In this document: positions 7,959 to 18,400 of the stretch, piece by piece
How positions within the stretch are numbered: position 1 is the stretch's first letter
How the letters are laid out: each line of letters opens with the position of its first letter
Assembly (NCBI RefSeq): GCF_019352895.1
Contig: NZ_JAAAFX010000004.1
Location: 1,784,235 to 1,848,234 of the forward strand
Length of the DNA: 64,000 nucleotides
Origin: Variovorax boronicumulans
GTDB taxonomy: Bacteria; Pseudomonadota; Gammaproteobacteria; Burkholderiales; Burkholderiaceae_C
Direction of reading: 5' to 3'
Translations under genes and position numbers: made by a program
Notes under the pieces: model-generated
Seen by the model: the letters and a program-made list of their open reading frames with translations, nothing else
What the model was told of the DNA's origin: nothing
Databases searched by the model: none

Positions 7959-10163
7959 ATGTCCTTCACCCCCTTCCCCGTGCGCCCCGTGACGATTGCC
8001 GCCGCACTGGCGCTGCATTCCTGGGCCGCCTTCGCGCAGACCGCGCCGACCGACGCTTCGGGCACCCTCTCGACCGTCACGGTGGAAGCCAGCGCCGACG
8101 CCTCGGCCGAAGGCCTGGCCAAGCCCTTTGCGGGCGGGCAGGTGGCGCGCGGCGGGCGGGTGGGGATCCTGGGCACGCAGGACATCATGAGCTCGGCCTT
8201 CTCGACCACCAGCTACACCAGCGAACTGATCCAGAACCAGCAGGCCCGCAGCGTGGCCGACGTGCTGCAGAACGACCCCTCGGTGCGGGTCGCGCGCGGC
8301 TTCGGCAACTTCCAGGAGTCGTACTTCATCCGCGGCTTCATCGTGAACTCCGACGACATCGCCTACAACGGCCTCTACGGCCTGCTGCCGCGTCAGTACA
8401 TCGCGTCGGAGCTGTTCGAGCGCGTCGAGGTGCTGCGCGGCGCGAGCGCCTTCCTCAACGGCGCCACGCCCAGCGGCGGCGGCATCGGCGGCAACATCAA
8501 CCTGCTGCCCAAACGTGCGGGCAACGACCCGCTGACGCAGGTCAGCGCCGGCGTCAGCAGCGGTTCGCAGGGTTATGTGTCGACCGACATCTCGCGCCGC
8601 TTCGGCCCCGACCAGAGCACCGGCATCCGGCTGAACGCCCTGCACCGCGAGGGCGGCACCGGCGTGGACGAGGAGAAGGTCAAGCTCGACCTGTTCTCGC
8701 TGGGCCTCGACTGGCGCAGCCGCGACGCGCGCATCTCGGCCGACTTCGGCCACCAGGAACACCGCCTGACCCGCCCGCGCCCGAACGTCACGCTGGGCGC
8801 CGGCCTCACCTCGGTGCCGTCGGCGGCCGACAACACCGTCAACTACGCCCAGCCCTGGACCTACTCGAACGAGCGCGACACCTTCGGCTCGGTGCGTGGC
8901 GAATACGACATCAATTCCGACGTGACGGTCTGGGGCGCGGCCGGCGCACGCCGCAGCTTCGAAGGCAACCGGCTGGCCGGCATCACGGTCACCAACGCGA
9001 ATGGCGCAGGCAACATGTCCCGCTTCGACAACGAGCGCCAGGACGACACCCGCACCGCCGAGTTCGGCGTGCGCGCCAAGCTCAGCACCGGCCCGGTCAA
9101 GCATTCGCTGGTGGCCTCGTACTCGTTCTACGAGCTCGAGGAGAAGAACGCCTATGCCTGGGACTACTTCAACAACACGGTCAGCAGCATCTACACCCCG
9201 GTGGGCATCGCGCTGCCGGGCTTCACGGCGGGCGCCTTCCGCGGCAACGACCTGGCCAACCCTTCGCTGCTGACCAAGGTGCGGCTGAGCAGCCTGGCGG
9301 TGGGCGACACGCTGTCCTTCCTCGACGACCGCGCGCTGCTCACGCTGGGCCTGCGCCACCAGACGCTGTCGAGCACCGACTACGCCTATTTCACCGGCGT
9401 GGCCTCACCCTATGACAAGAGCCGCACCAGCCCGATGGCCAGCTTCGTCTACAAGCTGCAACCGCAGGTGTCGCTGTACGCCAACTACGTCGAAGGCCTG
9501 AGCAAGGGCGACACCGCGCCGACCACCTCGACCACCGGTCCGGTGCTCAACGCGGGCGCGCAGCTCACGCCCTACGTGTCCAAGCAGAAGGAGATCGGCC
9601 TCAAGTACGACGGCGGCACGATCGGCGGCGGCATCGCCTTCTTCTCCACCGACAAGCCGCGCGCCTTCGTCAACAGCCAGCAGTTCTTCGTCGAGGCGGG
9701 CAAGGACCGCCACCAGGGCCTTGAGCTCACCACCTTCGGCGAGGTCTACAAGGGCCTGCGGCTGCTGGGCGGCCTGACCCTGCTCGACGCCAAGCAGAAG
9801 TCGACCGGCGCCGCCGCCACCGACGGCCGGACGGTGATCGGCATTCCCAAGGTGCAGGGCAGCCTCGGCGTCGACTGGGACGTGCCCGGCGTGCGCGGCC
9901 TGTCCTTCGACGCCCGCGTGGTCGCCACCGGCCACAGCTATGCCGACAGCGCCAACACGCTGCGCGTGCCCGGCTGGGGCCGGCTCGACCTCGGCGCGCG
10001 CTACGTGACCGAGATGGCCGGCAAGCTGGTGACGCTGCGCGCCCGCGTGGACAACGTGGCCGACCGCAACTACTGGTCCTCGGTCGGCGGCTACCCCGAG
10101 AACGGCTACCTGGTGCTGGGCAACCCGCGCACCTTCAGCGTGAGCGCCTCCTTCGACTTCTGA
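7959..10163 (+). CDS. TonB-dependent siderophore receptor
   Basis: This 734-residue outer membrane protein begins with a signal peptide ending ...AAFAQ. The plug domain spans about residues 75-185, with QQARSVADVLQNDPSVRV and VEVLRGASAFLNGATPSGGGIGG. The 22-strand barrel follows and ends with a C-terminal phenylalanine (SVSASFDF) as needed for BAM insertion. The plug sequence resembles the hydroxamate/catecholate receptor group (FhuE/FpvA-like). No extended N-terminal signalling domain is obvious, so it is probably a plain receptor. A Fur-box-like site precedes it and a terminator follows it, so it is a monocistronic iron-regulated gene. The ligand is not predictable. Confidence 0.93.
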   Translation: MSFTPFPVRPVTIAAALALHSWAAFAQTAPTDASGTLSTVTVEASADASAEGLAKPFAGGQVARGGRVGILGTQDIMSSAFSTTSYTSELIQNQQARSVADVLQNDPSVRVARGFGNFQESYFIRGFIVNSDDIAYNGLYGLLPRQYIASELFERVEVLRGASAFLNGATPSGGGIGGNINLLPKRAGNDPLTQVSAGVSSGSQGYVSTDISRRFGPDQSTGIRLNALHREGGTGVDEEKVKLDLFSLGLDWRSRDARISADFGHQEHRLTRPRPNVTLGAGLTSVPSAADNTVNYAQPWTYSNERDTFGSVRGEYDINSDVTVWGAAGARRSFEGNRLAGITVTNANGAGNMSRFDNERQDDTRTAEFGVRAKLSTGPVKHSLVASYSFYELEEKNAYAWDYFNNTVSSIYTPVGIALPGFTAGAFRGNDLANPSLLTKVRLSSLAVGDTLSFLDDRALLTLGLRHQTLSSTDYAYFTGVASPYDKSRTSPMASFVYKLQPQVSLYANYVEGLSKGDTAPTTSTTGPVLNAGAQLTPYVSKQKEIGLKYDGGTIGGGIAFFSTDKPRAFVNSQQFFVEAGKDRHQGLELTTFGEVYKGLRLLGGLTLLDAKQKSTGAAATDGRTVIGIPKVQGSLGVDWDVPGVRGLSFDARVVATGHSYADSANTLRVPGWGRLDLGARYVTEMAGKLVTLRARVDNVADRNYWSSVGGYPENGYLVLGNPRTFSVSASFDF

Positions 10164-10190
10164 GCGTCGAAGGCCGCCGCGCCCGCATCG

Positions 10191-10214
10191 AAAGGGACCT
10201 CAGGGTCCCTTTTT
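10191..10214 (+). terminator. Intrinsic terminator after the TonB receptor
   Basis: AAAGGGACC (10191-10199) pairs with GGTCCCTTT (10204-10212) around a TCAG loop and leads into TTTTT. The loop contains the stop codon of the convergent gshB gene, so one hairpin closes both genes. Confidence 0.78.
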
Positions 10215-11153
10215 CAGTTCCGCCTCGAGCGCATCGAGGAACATCGCCGGCACGTCGAAACCGGTCTGGTCGGTGATCTCCTGGAAGCAGGTCGGGCTGG
10301 TCACGTTGATCTCGGTGACCGAATCGCCGATCACGTCGAGCCCGATCAGCAGCAGTCCGCGCGGCGCGAGCGCGCGGCCCACGGTCTCGGCGATCTCGCG
10401 GTTGCGCGCGGTCAGCGGCTGGGCCACGCCCTTGCCGCCGGCCGCCAGGTTGCCGCGCACCTCGGTGCCCTGCGGAATGCGCGCCAGCACGAAGGGCGCG
10501 GGCTCGCCGCCGATGATCAGGATGCGCTTGTCGCCCTCGACGATCTGCGGCACGAAGCGCTGCACCATGATGGTCTCGGCGCCGCCCTTGTTGAGGGTTT
10601 CGACGATCGAGCCCAGGTTGAGCGCGTCCTGCCGCACGCGGAAGATGCCCATGCCGCCCATGCCGTCGAGCGGCTTGAGGATGATGTCGCCGTGCTCGGC
10701 ATGGAAGTCCTTGACCGACTCGGCGCTGCGCGTGACCAGCGTGGGCGTGGTGAATTGCGGAAACTCCATGATCGCGAGCTTCTCGGGGTGGTCGCGCAGC
10801 GCGCGCGGCTTGTTCACCACCTTCGCGCCTTCGCGCTCGGCCTGTTCGAGCAGGTGCGTGGCGTAGATGTACTCGGCGTCGAAGGGCGGGTCCTTGCGCA
10901 TCAGCACGCCGTCGAAATCCTTGAGCGCGCGGGTCTCGGTGATGTCGACCGTGAACCAGTCGATGGGGTCGCCGGTCAGCGTGATCTGGCGCACGGTGGC
11001 CGTCACCTGGCCGCCCGAAACCCACTGCAGGTCTTCGGGCAGGCAGGCCGCGATGCGATGGCCGCGCTGCTGCGCCTCGCGCATCATCGAGAAGGTGGTG
11101 TCCTTGTAGATCTTGAATTGATCGAGCGGGTCGGCGACGAAGAGGAGGTTCAT
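10200..11153 (-). CDS. gshB: Glutathione synthetase
   Basis: This 317-residue cytoplasmic ATP-grasp enzyme joins gamma-glutamylcysteine and glycine to form glutathione. Diagnostic segments are the N-terminal MNLLFVADPLDQFKIYKDTT, the ATP-grasp stretch ILKPLDGMGGMGIFRV, the RFVPQIVEGDKRILIIGGEP region and the C-terminal metal/substrate segment EINVTSPTCFQEI. Its ATG overlaps the stop of benE as ATGA, so translation is probably coupled. gshA lies 20 kb away with the secretion locus between, although the two genes are often neighbours in beta-proteobacteria. Confidence 0.97.
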   Translation of the reverse strand: MNLLFVADPLDQFKIYKDTTFSMMREAQQRGHRIAACLPEDLQWVSGGQVTATVRQITLTGDPIDWFTVDITETRALKDFDGVLMRKDPPFDAEYIYATHLLEQAEREGAKVVNKPRALRDHPEKLAIMEFPQFTTPTLVTRSAESVKDFHAEHGDIILKPLDGMGGMGIFRVRQDALNLGSIVETLNKGGAETIMVQRFVPQIVEGDKRILIIGGEPAPFVLARIPQGTEVRGNLAAGGKGVAQPLTARNREIAETVGRALAPRGLLLIGLDVIGDSVTEINVTSPTCFQEITDQTGFDVPAMFLDALEAELKKGP

Positions 11154-12400
11154 GGTGTCTTTCCGGCGACGCGTTCGGCCGCCTTGCTTTCTTGCCTGAT
11201 CTTGCAGGCAGGCGCGATGTCCTTGCCGGCCACGGCCTTTTTGCCGAGCTGCTGGATCGCCAGCGCCAGCGCGCCGGCCACCACGCCCCAGAAGGCCGAA
11301 CCGATGCCCGCGATCGTCACGCCCGAGAGCGTGACCAGGAAGGTGATCAGCGCGGCCTCGCGGTGCGACTCGTCGCGCACCGCCGCGGCCAGGCCGCCGC
11401 CGATGGTGCCCAGCAGCGCGAGCCCGGCGATGGCGGCGACCAGTTCCTTGGGGAAGGCCGTGAGCAGGCCGGTGACCGCGGCACCGAACAGGCCGATCAC
11501 CACATAGATCGCGCCGCAGCTCACGGCGGCGGTGTAGCGCCGGGCCGGGTCTTCGTGCGCCTCGCGGCCCATGCAGATGGCGGCCGTGATCGCGCTCAGG
11601 TTGAGCGCGTAGCCGCCGAAGGGCGCGAACACCAGCGTGACCAGGCCACTCATCGTGATGAGCTTGGACACCGGCATGTCGTAGCCGGCCGCGCGGATCG
11701 CCGCCACGCCGGGCAGGTTCTGCGAGGCCATGGTCACGACGAACAGCGGCAGCGCCAGACTCACGGCCGCCTGCCAGGTGAAGACCGGCATCACGAACAC
11801 CGGCATCGCCAGGCTGAAGTGCACCGACGACCACGCCAGCTGCCCGCGCAACGCCGCATAGACGATGGCCACCAGCAAGGTCAGCGGTACCGCATAGCGC
11901 GGCACGAGCCGCTTTCCGAGCAGGTAGGTGGCGAGCATCAGCAGCACCAGCGGCAGCGCGGTCTGCGCCGCGGTGAAGGCCGAGAGCCCGAAGCGCGCCA
12001 GCACGCCGGCCAGCAGCGCCGAGGCCAGGGCCATCGGGATCTTGTTCATCACACGTTCGAACAGGCCGGAAGCGCCCGACAGCGTGATCAGCAGCGCGCA
12101 GACGATGAAGGCACCGACCGCCTCCCCCATGCCGTAGCCCGCGCCGGCCGTGGCCAGCACGGCCGCACCCGGCGTGCTCCAGGCGATCATCACGGGCTTG
12201 CGCAGCCACAGCGAGGGCAGCGCACTGGCCAGCCCCATGCCCAGGCCCAGCGCCCACATCCACGAGGCGATCATCTCCGGCGTCGCACCGAAGGCCTGCG
12301 CGGCCTGGAACACGATCGCCACCGAGCTGGTGAAGCCCACGAGCACCGCGACGAAGCCCGCGGTGAAGGCCGACAGGCTCAGGTCTTTGAAAAATCGCAT
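11150..12400 (-). CDS. benE: Benzoate/H+ symporter family protein
   Basis: This 416-residue inner membrane protein has about 12 hydrophobic segments. The sequence from residue 10, with FVAVLVGFTSSVAIVFQAAQ and the PGAAVLATAGAGYG stretch, matches the BenE family of proton-coupled benzoate carriers. SQNLPGVAAIRAAGYDMP is the family's conserved central loop, which resembles the SulP/NCS2 fold. No benzoate catabolic genes are nearby, so the substrate is inferred from family only. It is the first gene of a two-gene unit with gshB (ATGA overlap). Its upstream flank adjoins the 3' end of the large RTX gene. Confidence 0.9.
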   Translation of the reverse strand: MRFFKDLSLSAFTAGFVAVLVGFTSSVAIVFQAAQAFGATPEMIASWMWALGLGMGLASALPSLWLRKPVMIAWSTPGAAVLATAGAGYGMGEAVGAFIVCALLITLSGASGLFERVMNKIPMALASALLAGVLARFGLSAFTAAQTALPLVLLMLATYLLGKRLVPRYAVPLTLLVAIVYAALRGQLAWSSVHFSLAMPVFVMPVFTWQAAVSLALPLFVVTMASQNLPGVAAIRAAGYDMPVSKLITMSGLVTLVFAPFGGYALNLSAITAAICMGREAHEDPARRYTAAVSCGAIYVVIGLFGAAVTGLLTAFPKELVAAIAGLALLGTIGGGLAAAVRDESHREAALITFLVTLSGVTIAGIGSAFWGVVAGALALAIQQLGKKAVAGKDIAPACKIRQESKAAERVAGKTP

Positions 12401-12442
12401 GCGGGGATTGTGCCGTCAGGCAGGCCACCCGCTTGCGCCCCT

Positions 12443-15400
12443 CTATTGCCAGTTCGCAGCGATCACCTGACCCAGGCTTTCTCGATAGTCTGGGGGCAGC
12501 GTGGTCTGCCCTGCCGCGGGCGGAGCAAACCCTGCCATCGCGTCGACCAGTGCTTGAATTCGGCTGTCGAGAATGGACGCACCGTCCGCAGTCACGATTC
12601 GCTCCACGTGGTGTTGGTTTCCGAGATACCAATCGGCGACGGTCATGCTGTCACGAGTCCCGATGACCGAGAGTTGCAGGTCGTTGCCGACTTGTCGCAT
12701 CCATAGTTGGTCCATCGCAATGCCGGCACCCAACTGCACGGTATCGACCACATCCGGCGTTGCATCGTCTTCCACCAAGCGATCCGCGCCTCCACCCAGC
12801 GTAAGCAGGTACGTATCGTCGCCCGCGCCTCCGAAGAGCATGTCATCGCCAGCACCTCCGTCCAGCACGTCGTTGCCGCCGAAGCCCTCCAACGTGTCGG
12901 CTCCGGCCGTACCCACCAAGGTTTCGTCCGCATTGGCTGCCGCTTTGAGCTGCGCCGTGCCCCACACCGTGCCGTCGGCAAACCTCACCTGCTCCACGCC
13001 ATAGCCCGGACTGTTCCAAGGCGATGGCGTCAGACCCAGGTCGAGCGTGATCGCCTGGCCAGTGGCTCGATCGATGATCCTGTCGTCTGCGCGACCCGTG
13101 CCTGCCGCCACGCGAATGTCGCTCGCATTCAGGTCCAGGAGTTCCAGCGTGTCGCAGTCGTCGGAGCCCATCTCCATGATGCGGTCGTTGCCATCACCGG
13201 AACGGTAGCGGTAGGTGTCGTTGCCACCGCCGCCGTACAGGGTGTCGTCGCCCCGGCCTCCATCGAGGATGTCATTGCCGATGTCGCCCTCCAGAAATTC
13301 ACTGTCCAACGTGCCGACATAGACGCCTGCATTGTCTTGCGCGGCATTCTGCAGGTCTGCAGCACTCCACGCGCTGCCATCAGCAAACAGAACGCGCTCG
13401 ATCACTGCCGGACCGTCCGTGCCCGCAGGGATTGCGCTGGAAAAACTCAGGCTTTGACCTGTCTGCTTGTCAAATAGCACCAATTCGCCGGTTTCAGGCC
13501 GGCGTCGAACCCAGATATCTTCGACATTCAGATCGGTCAGTACGATGGTGTCGACCCCACCGCGCTCCCCAATGCGGTCATTGCCTTGATGCCGTCCCCA
13601 GAGGTAGGTATCGTCGCCTTGACCGCCATAGAGCGCGTCGTTGCCGACGCCGCCGATCAAGGTGTCAGCACCGTCCCCGCCGATCAGCACGTCGTTGCCG
13701 GCGCCGCCCTCCAGGATGTTGCCCGCATGGTTGGCCGTGATGACGTTGTCAAGATCGTTGCCGATGCCATGTCTTGCGGACCCGAAAAGCTCAAGATTTT
13801 CGACGTTGGCGCCCAACCGATAGTCCAAGAAGGCTCGGACCGTGTCCACGCCCCATTGACCGCCAGCAAAGCCCTCGTGGCCCAACGCGTTGAACCCGGT
13901 TGGATCGGGCCTGTTGTCGGCGCCGAATCCGCTGGGCGAGGCATCGGAAGGTCGCGCACCATCGGCAAACTCCAGGACCACATCACCCGCATTGTCCACG
14001 ACATAAGTATCGTTTCCGGCACCGCCCGACATGAAATCTGCGCCAACGCCACCATCCAGCAAGTTGTCCCCCTGGTTGCCGTAGAGTGCGTTGTCCAGCA
14101 CGTTGCCCTTGGCGCCGATATCGTCGGAGCCAGCCAAAAGTACGTTCTCCACGTTCCTGGCAGCACGGACAGTGACATATGCCACCATCGTATCGATGCC
14201 GCCATTCACGCCCTCGATGACCACATCGAGTTCATTGCCGACGACGAACACATCGTTGCCCCCATCACCCTGCAATCGGTCAGCGCCATTGCCGCCGTAC
14301 AACCAGTCGTTGCCTGCACCGCCGTACAGCATGTCGACGCCATCTCCACCGTAGATCAGGTCATCGCCGTCGCCTCCAGAAATAGAGTCGTTGCCATCGT
14401 CGCCCGAGACGAAGTCGTCACCGTCTCCAGCCAGGATGAAGTCGTTGCCCTTGCCGCCCCAGAGCTGATCGGCACCGAGCCCGCCATCCAGCACATCGTC
14501 ACCCGAGTCGCCGTAGATCACATCGTCACCGCCGGCACCCCACACCTTGTCGTTTCCGGCACCTGCGTAAATTCGATCCGCAGCGTCACTGCCTTGAATA
14601 CGGTCGTTTCCGGCGCCCGTAGATACCGCTGCACCGCCTTCGACTGCGGTCACAAAGTCATCTGGACTTGAGGTGGCCTGCTCCGTGCCTCCCGCGAACT
14701 TCACGTCGTCAAGCAGGCCAACCGAACCATCAACGCGCGTGTACTTGCCAATACCGTAGATGGTGTTTCCCGACACCTCGCTCGCCACCTGATTGCTCGT
14801 CAGCGAGATCGACGTGATGCCCCGCTGACCGAGGGTCAACAGTTCGCCAGCGGTCTGCAGACCGTCTTCGTCGGCGTCTTGCCAGATATAAAAGCGGGCC
14901 CACTTTTCGTCCGCCGCAGACAGTTGTCCATCCTTGTTGGTATCGAAGGCACGCAGCCCTTCGAGATCCGTTTGCGCGCCGGGCAGATAGCCCTTGAACC
15001 GAATCTCATCACGCTGACTGATGCGACCGTCATTGTTCGCGTCATAGGCGAGAAGACCGTCCGCACCAGAAATCCATCCCGTCCGCTGCCGCGTTCCGTT
15101 GCCCGCAAAGTCGTAGAACGCATGAGATTCGCGCGACGAGATAAAGCGGAAACCATTCCCGTTGAGATCGATCACCACTGGCGCGCCTTCTCCGCCTTCT
15201 CCGCCTTCTCCGCCTTCTCCGCCTTCTCCACCTTCTCCCTCGCCCTCGCCCTCGCCCTCGCCTTCACTTTCTGCTTCTGCTTCTGCTTCTGCTTCTGCTT
15301 CTGCCTCCGTCTCCGTCTCCGTCTCCGTCTCCGTCTCCGTCTCCGTCTCCGTCTCCGTTTCAGTTTCAGTTTCAGTTTCAGTTTCAGTTTCAGTTTCTGT

Positions 15401-18400
15401 CTCTGTCTCTGTCTCTGTCTCTGTTTCCGTTTCCGTCTCGGTCTCGGTCTCGTCGCCATCGCCATCGCCATCACCATCACCATCACCATCGCCATCGCCA
15501 TCGGCACTGGCACTGGCATCGCCGTCGGTAGCGCTCCCTGCATCGCCGCCCGGCCCATCTGGCCCACCCTCGCCCTCGCCATACCATGCGCCGCTCCCGG
15601 TATCGTCGTTGGTGACGACCACCTTGAGGTCGGTGGAAGCTCCGTGGCTGTCGCTCACACGAACGACAAACGCATCGTCAGCGCCACCGATAGCGGAATG
15701 AACATAGCGCCAGGCGCCGGTTCGACTGTCGAACGACAGCACACCGTTGCGCGTGCTCTCCACCAAACGGTAGGACAAGGTGTCGGAGGGGCCATCTGCA
15801 TCAGTTGCCGTCACTGCACCTTGATGCGGGGTATCCACAGAGACCAATTGCCATTGCGAAGGCGGCCCGCTGAACACGCCCGTTTCACCCGATCCCCAGT
15901 ACATTGCGCCGTCCTTGAAGCCGATCCAGCCGCTGATGTCGCCCAGGCTCGACGGTGCGAAAGCAACGACGCCATCACCACTCACAACGCTGCCGAGCTT
16001 CGCATCGCCGGGCACCGAATAGCGGACCGTGTTGGCGCCATCTCCACTGTTATCCACCACGGTGGTCTGTACCAGGTCTTCCCACCGGGCAAGCCGAGTT
16101 CCCGTCTTGCTCATCGCTATCGGAGCATCATTCACGCCCACCACATCGACGACCGCTGTGGCCACGCTGGTCTGGCCGGACGCGCCGACAACGCTGTAGC
16201 TGAAGGTCGCCAGGCCGTTGAAATTCTCCAAGGGGGTAAAGGTCACCGTGCGGCGCTGGGCATCGAAGACCGCCGAGCCCCCAGCGGCAGAAACGAGTGC
16301 ACCGAAACTCAGTGCTTCCGCGCCATGATCGTTGCCGAGCAACTGATCGACGCTCACGACGATTGCCGTGTCCTCCAGGCCGTCCATCAACTCATCCACC
16401 GCGATCACGCTTCCGTCTGCGCTGGCATGCGTATGGGCATTGCGAACGGACGCCTCTCCGGACTTTCCAAAATCATAAAGCGACGTCGGCAACAGGCTCG
16501 CGGCACCGCCCTCCTCAACGATCAACAGGCTGTTGCCCGCCATTTGGGTGAGAAAGCCCGCGCTGTCGGCCTTCAAGGCAGTGCTTGCCATCGTGCGGCC
16601 CACCCCGCCCATCGTGAAGGTACCCGCACCGATGTCGAGCGTCTCGATACCCCGCTGCGCCAAGGTGCGCAGTTCCTGATCCTGAATCTGGCCATCGTGG
16701 TTGATGTCCCGCCAGATCTTCAGGTGCGAGAAGACCTCGTCGCTCGCGGTGATGAGGCCATCGCCGTTCGCATCGATCTCGTCCAATGCGTGCAACCCGC
16801 GTTGCGTCATGTCGACGCGCGAATCGCTGAACATTTCGTGTCCACCCTTGATGACGCCGTCGCCATCGCGATCCAGCACCAGGATGCCGTCGCGCGGCCC
16901 GATCCAATCGGTTTCCTCGGCAAAACCGTCGTCGTCCACATCAAACAAAACACCGCCGCTCACCTCCTTGCCCGTGACATGGATGCCATTGCCATCGAGA
17001 TCCAGAACGATGGGACGTGCCACTTGGCTCGAGGACACCGCCGCATCTCCAGGATTTGTGCTGCGCAGTTGCCCCTGGGCCTGCGCGCGCTGCAAGGTAG
17101 TCAGCCCTGCCAGCGCCGCACCGCGCGCAATCTGCGCATCGACCGTCTTGACCATCCAGATCGGCGCAACCGCCTCGGCATCAAACGCAGCCTCGATGAA
17201 CTGCAGCGGCAGGCCCTTGAAGAAATCGGGGCTGTTGGCGACCTCTCCATGCAATGCGATGTCTCCTGGAGCAGCCCGCTCCCCAGGTACGCCGATGAAG
17301 TTGCCGTCCTGATCGAAGCTGCGCGCAAACACCGCGCCGGTTTCGACGTCGTGCCAGACCAAGGTGTAGGAAGCCTCCCCACCGGAACCCGAGAACTCCA
17401 GCCAGGGCAGGCGGCTGGCAATGAGGCCCATGCCCTTGGCGTCGGTCAGCGTGCCTTCCAGTGCCCCGATCAAATGGTTCATGGCACCCAGCGCTCCCGC
17501 ATCCCCGCCATCCTGCGCCCAGGCCACTTGCGCATGCACGCGCTCACCGTCCCCGTTGCTGACAGCTATCGCCGTGCCTGCCGGCTCCGGATCGTCCTGG
17601 AACAGGCTGTAGACGATCGCGACGGCCGCGATCACCCACCCGACCGGTCCCGCCCAGGCAAAGCCCGCCAGGTCCAGGATGGCCAGGCCCGATGTCACGA
17701 TCCCCACCTCGTCGCCCTTGGCAATCGCATTGATCAGGCTGAGATAGGGAATGGCCTCGGCCAGACCGTTCGCTGCGCCATTCACGAAGCTCTGTGTTTC
17801 AACCAGTTGCGCGGCCGCTTCATAGCTCCCGTTCGCCAACAGGTCCGCGATCTGGCTGGAAAGCACCTTGTCCATCAACGCCAGGCTGTTCTTCGCCAGA
17901 ATGGCGCCGCTGTTGATGGCGCCCAAGGTGTCGCCACGCCCCAGCGCATCGCGCAAGCCGATCGCCGCATTGAGGGTGCCCAGCGCGTTCGACAGATCCG
18001 CCAGCAAAGGGGAATCGGATTGCAGGATCGGCCGCCCTTGAGCGTCCAGCACTGGCGCACCATTCGCGTCGAGTTCGGCATGTCGCAGCAGACTGGCGGC
18101 AATGCCGAACACACCCGTCGCGATCGGCAAGGGCTTGCCACTGCGCAACCCTGCGATCAGGCTCTGCACGCTGGTGAGCGCATCACCGAAGCGCTGCGCG
18201 TTGGCTGAGGTGTACCAATCTGCCCCGCCGACCTCGCTGCCAGGCACTGCGGCGAATCCGTCAGCGTCGCCGGCATCGGCGGCCACGATCAACTGGTTCA
18301 CGGCGCCCGCGCCTTCGCCGCGCCAGTAGCCGGCGAGGTCGACATCGAGTTCGGCGAAGGCCGCATTTACCGTCTCGGCGTCGAGCGGTGGCTGTCCATC

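Noticed and set aside
15186..15502. Short regular repeats that could be taken for a CRISPR array or satellite
   Set aside because: The units are 6 or 9 bp, without spacers, and stay in frame inside a long coding sequence.
14879..18208. A 1109-codon open frame on the plus strand opposite the giant RTX gene
   Set aside because: It is the complement of the RTX coding strand. Its Leu/Arg/Phe repeats only mirror the Glu-Thr/Glu-Ala hexamers, and no start region or family match is seen.
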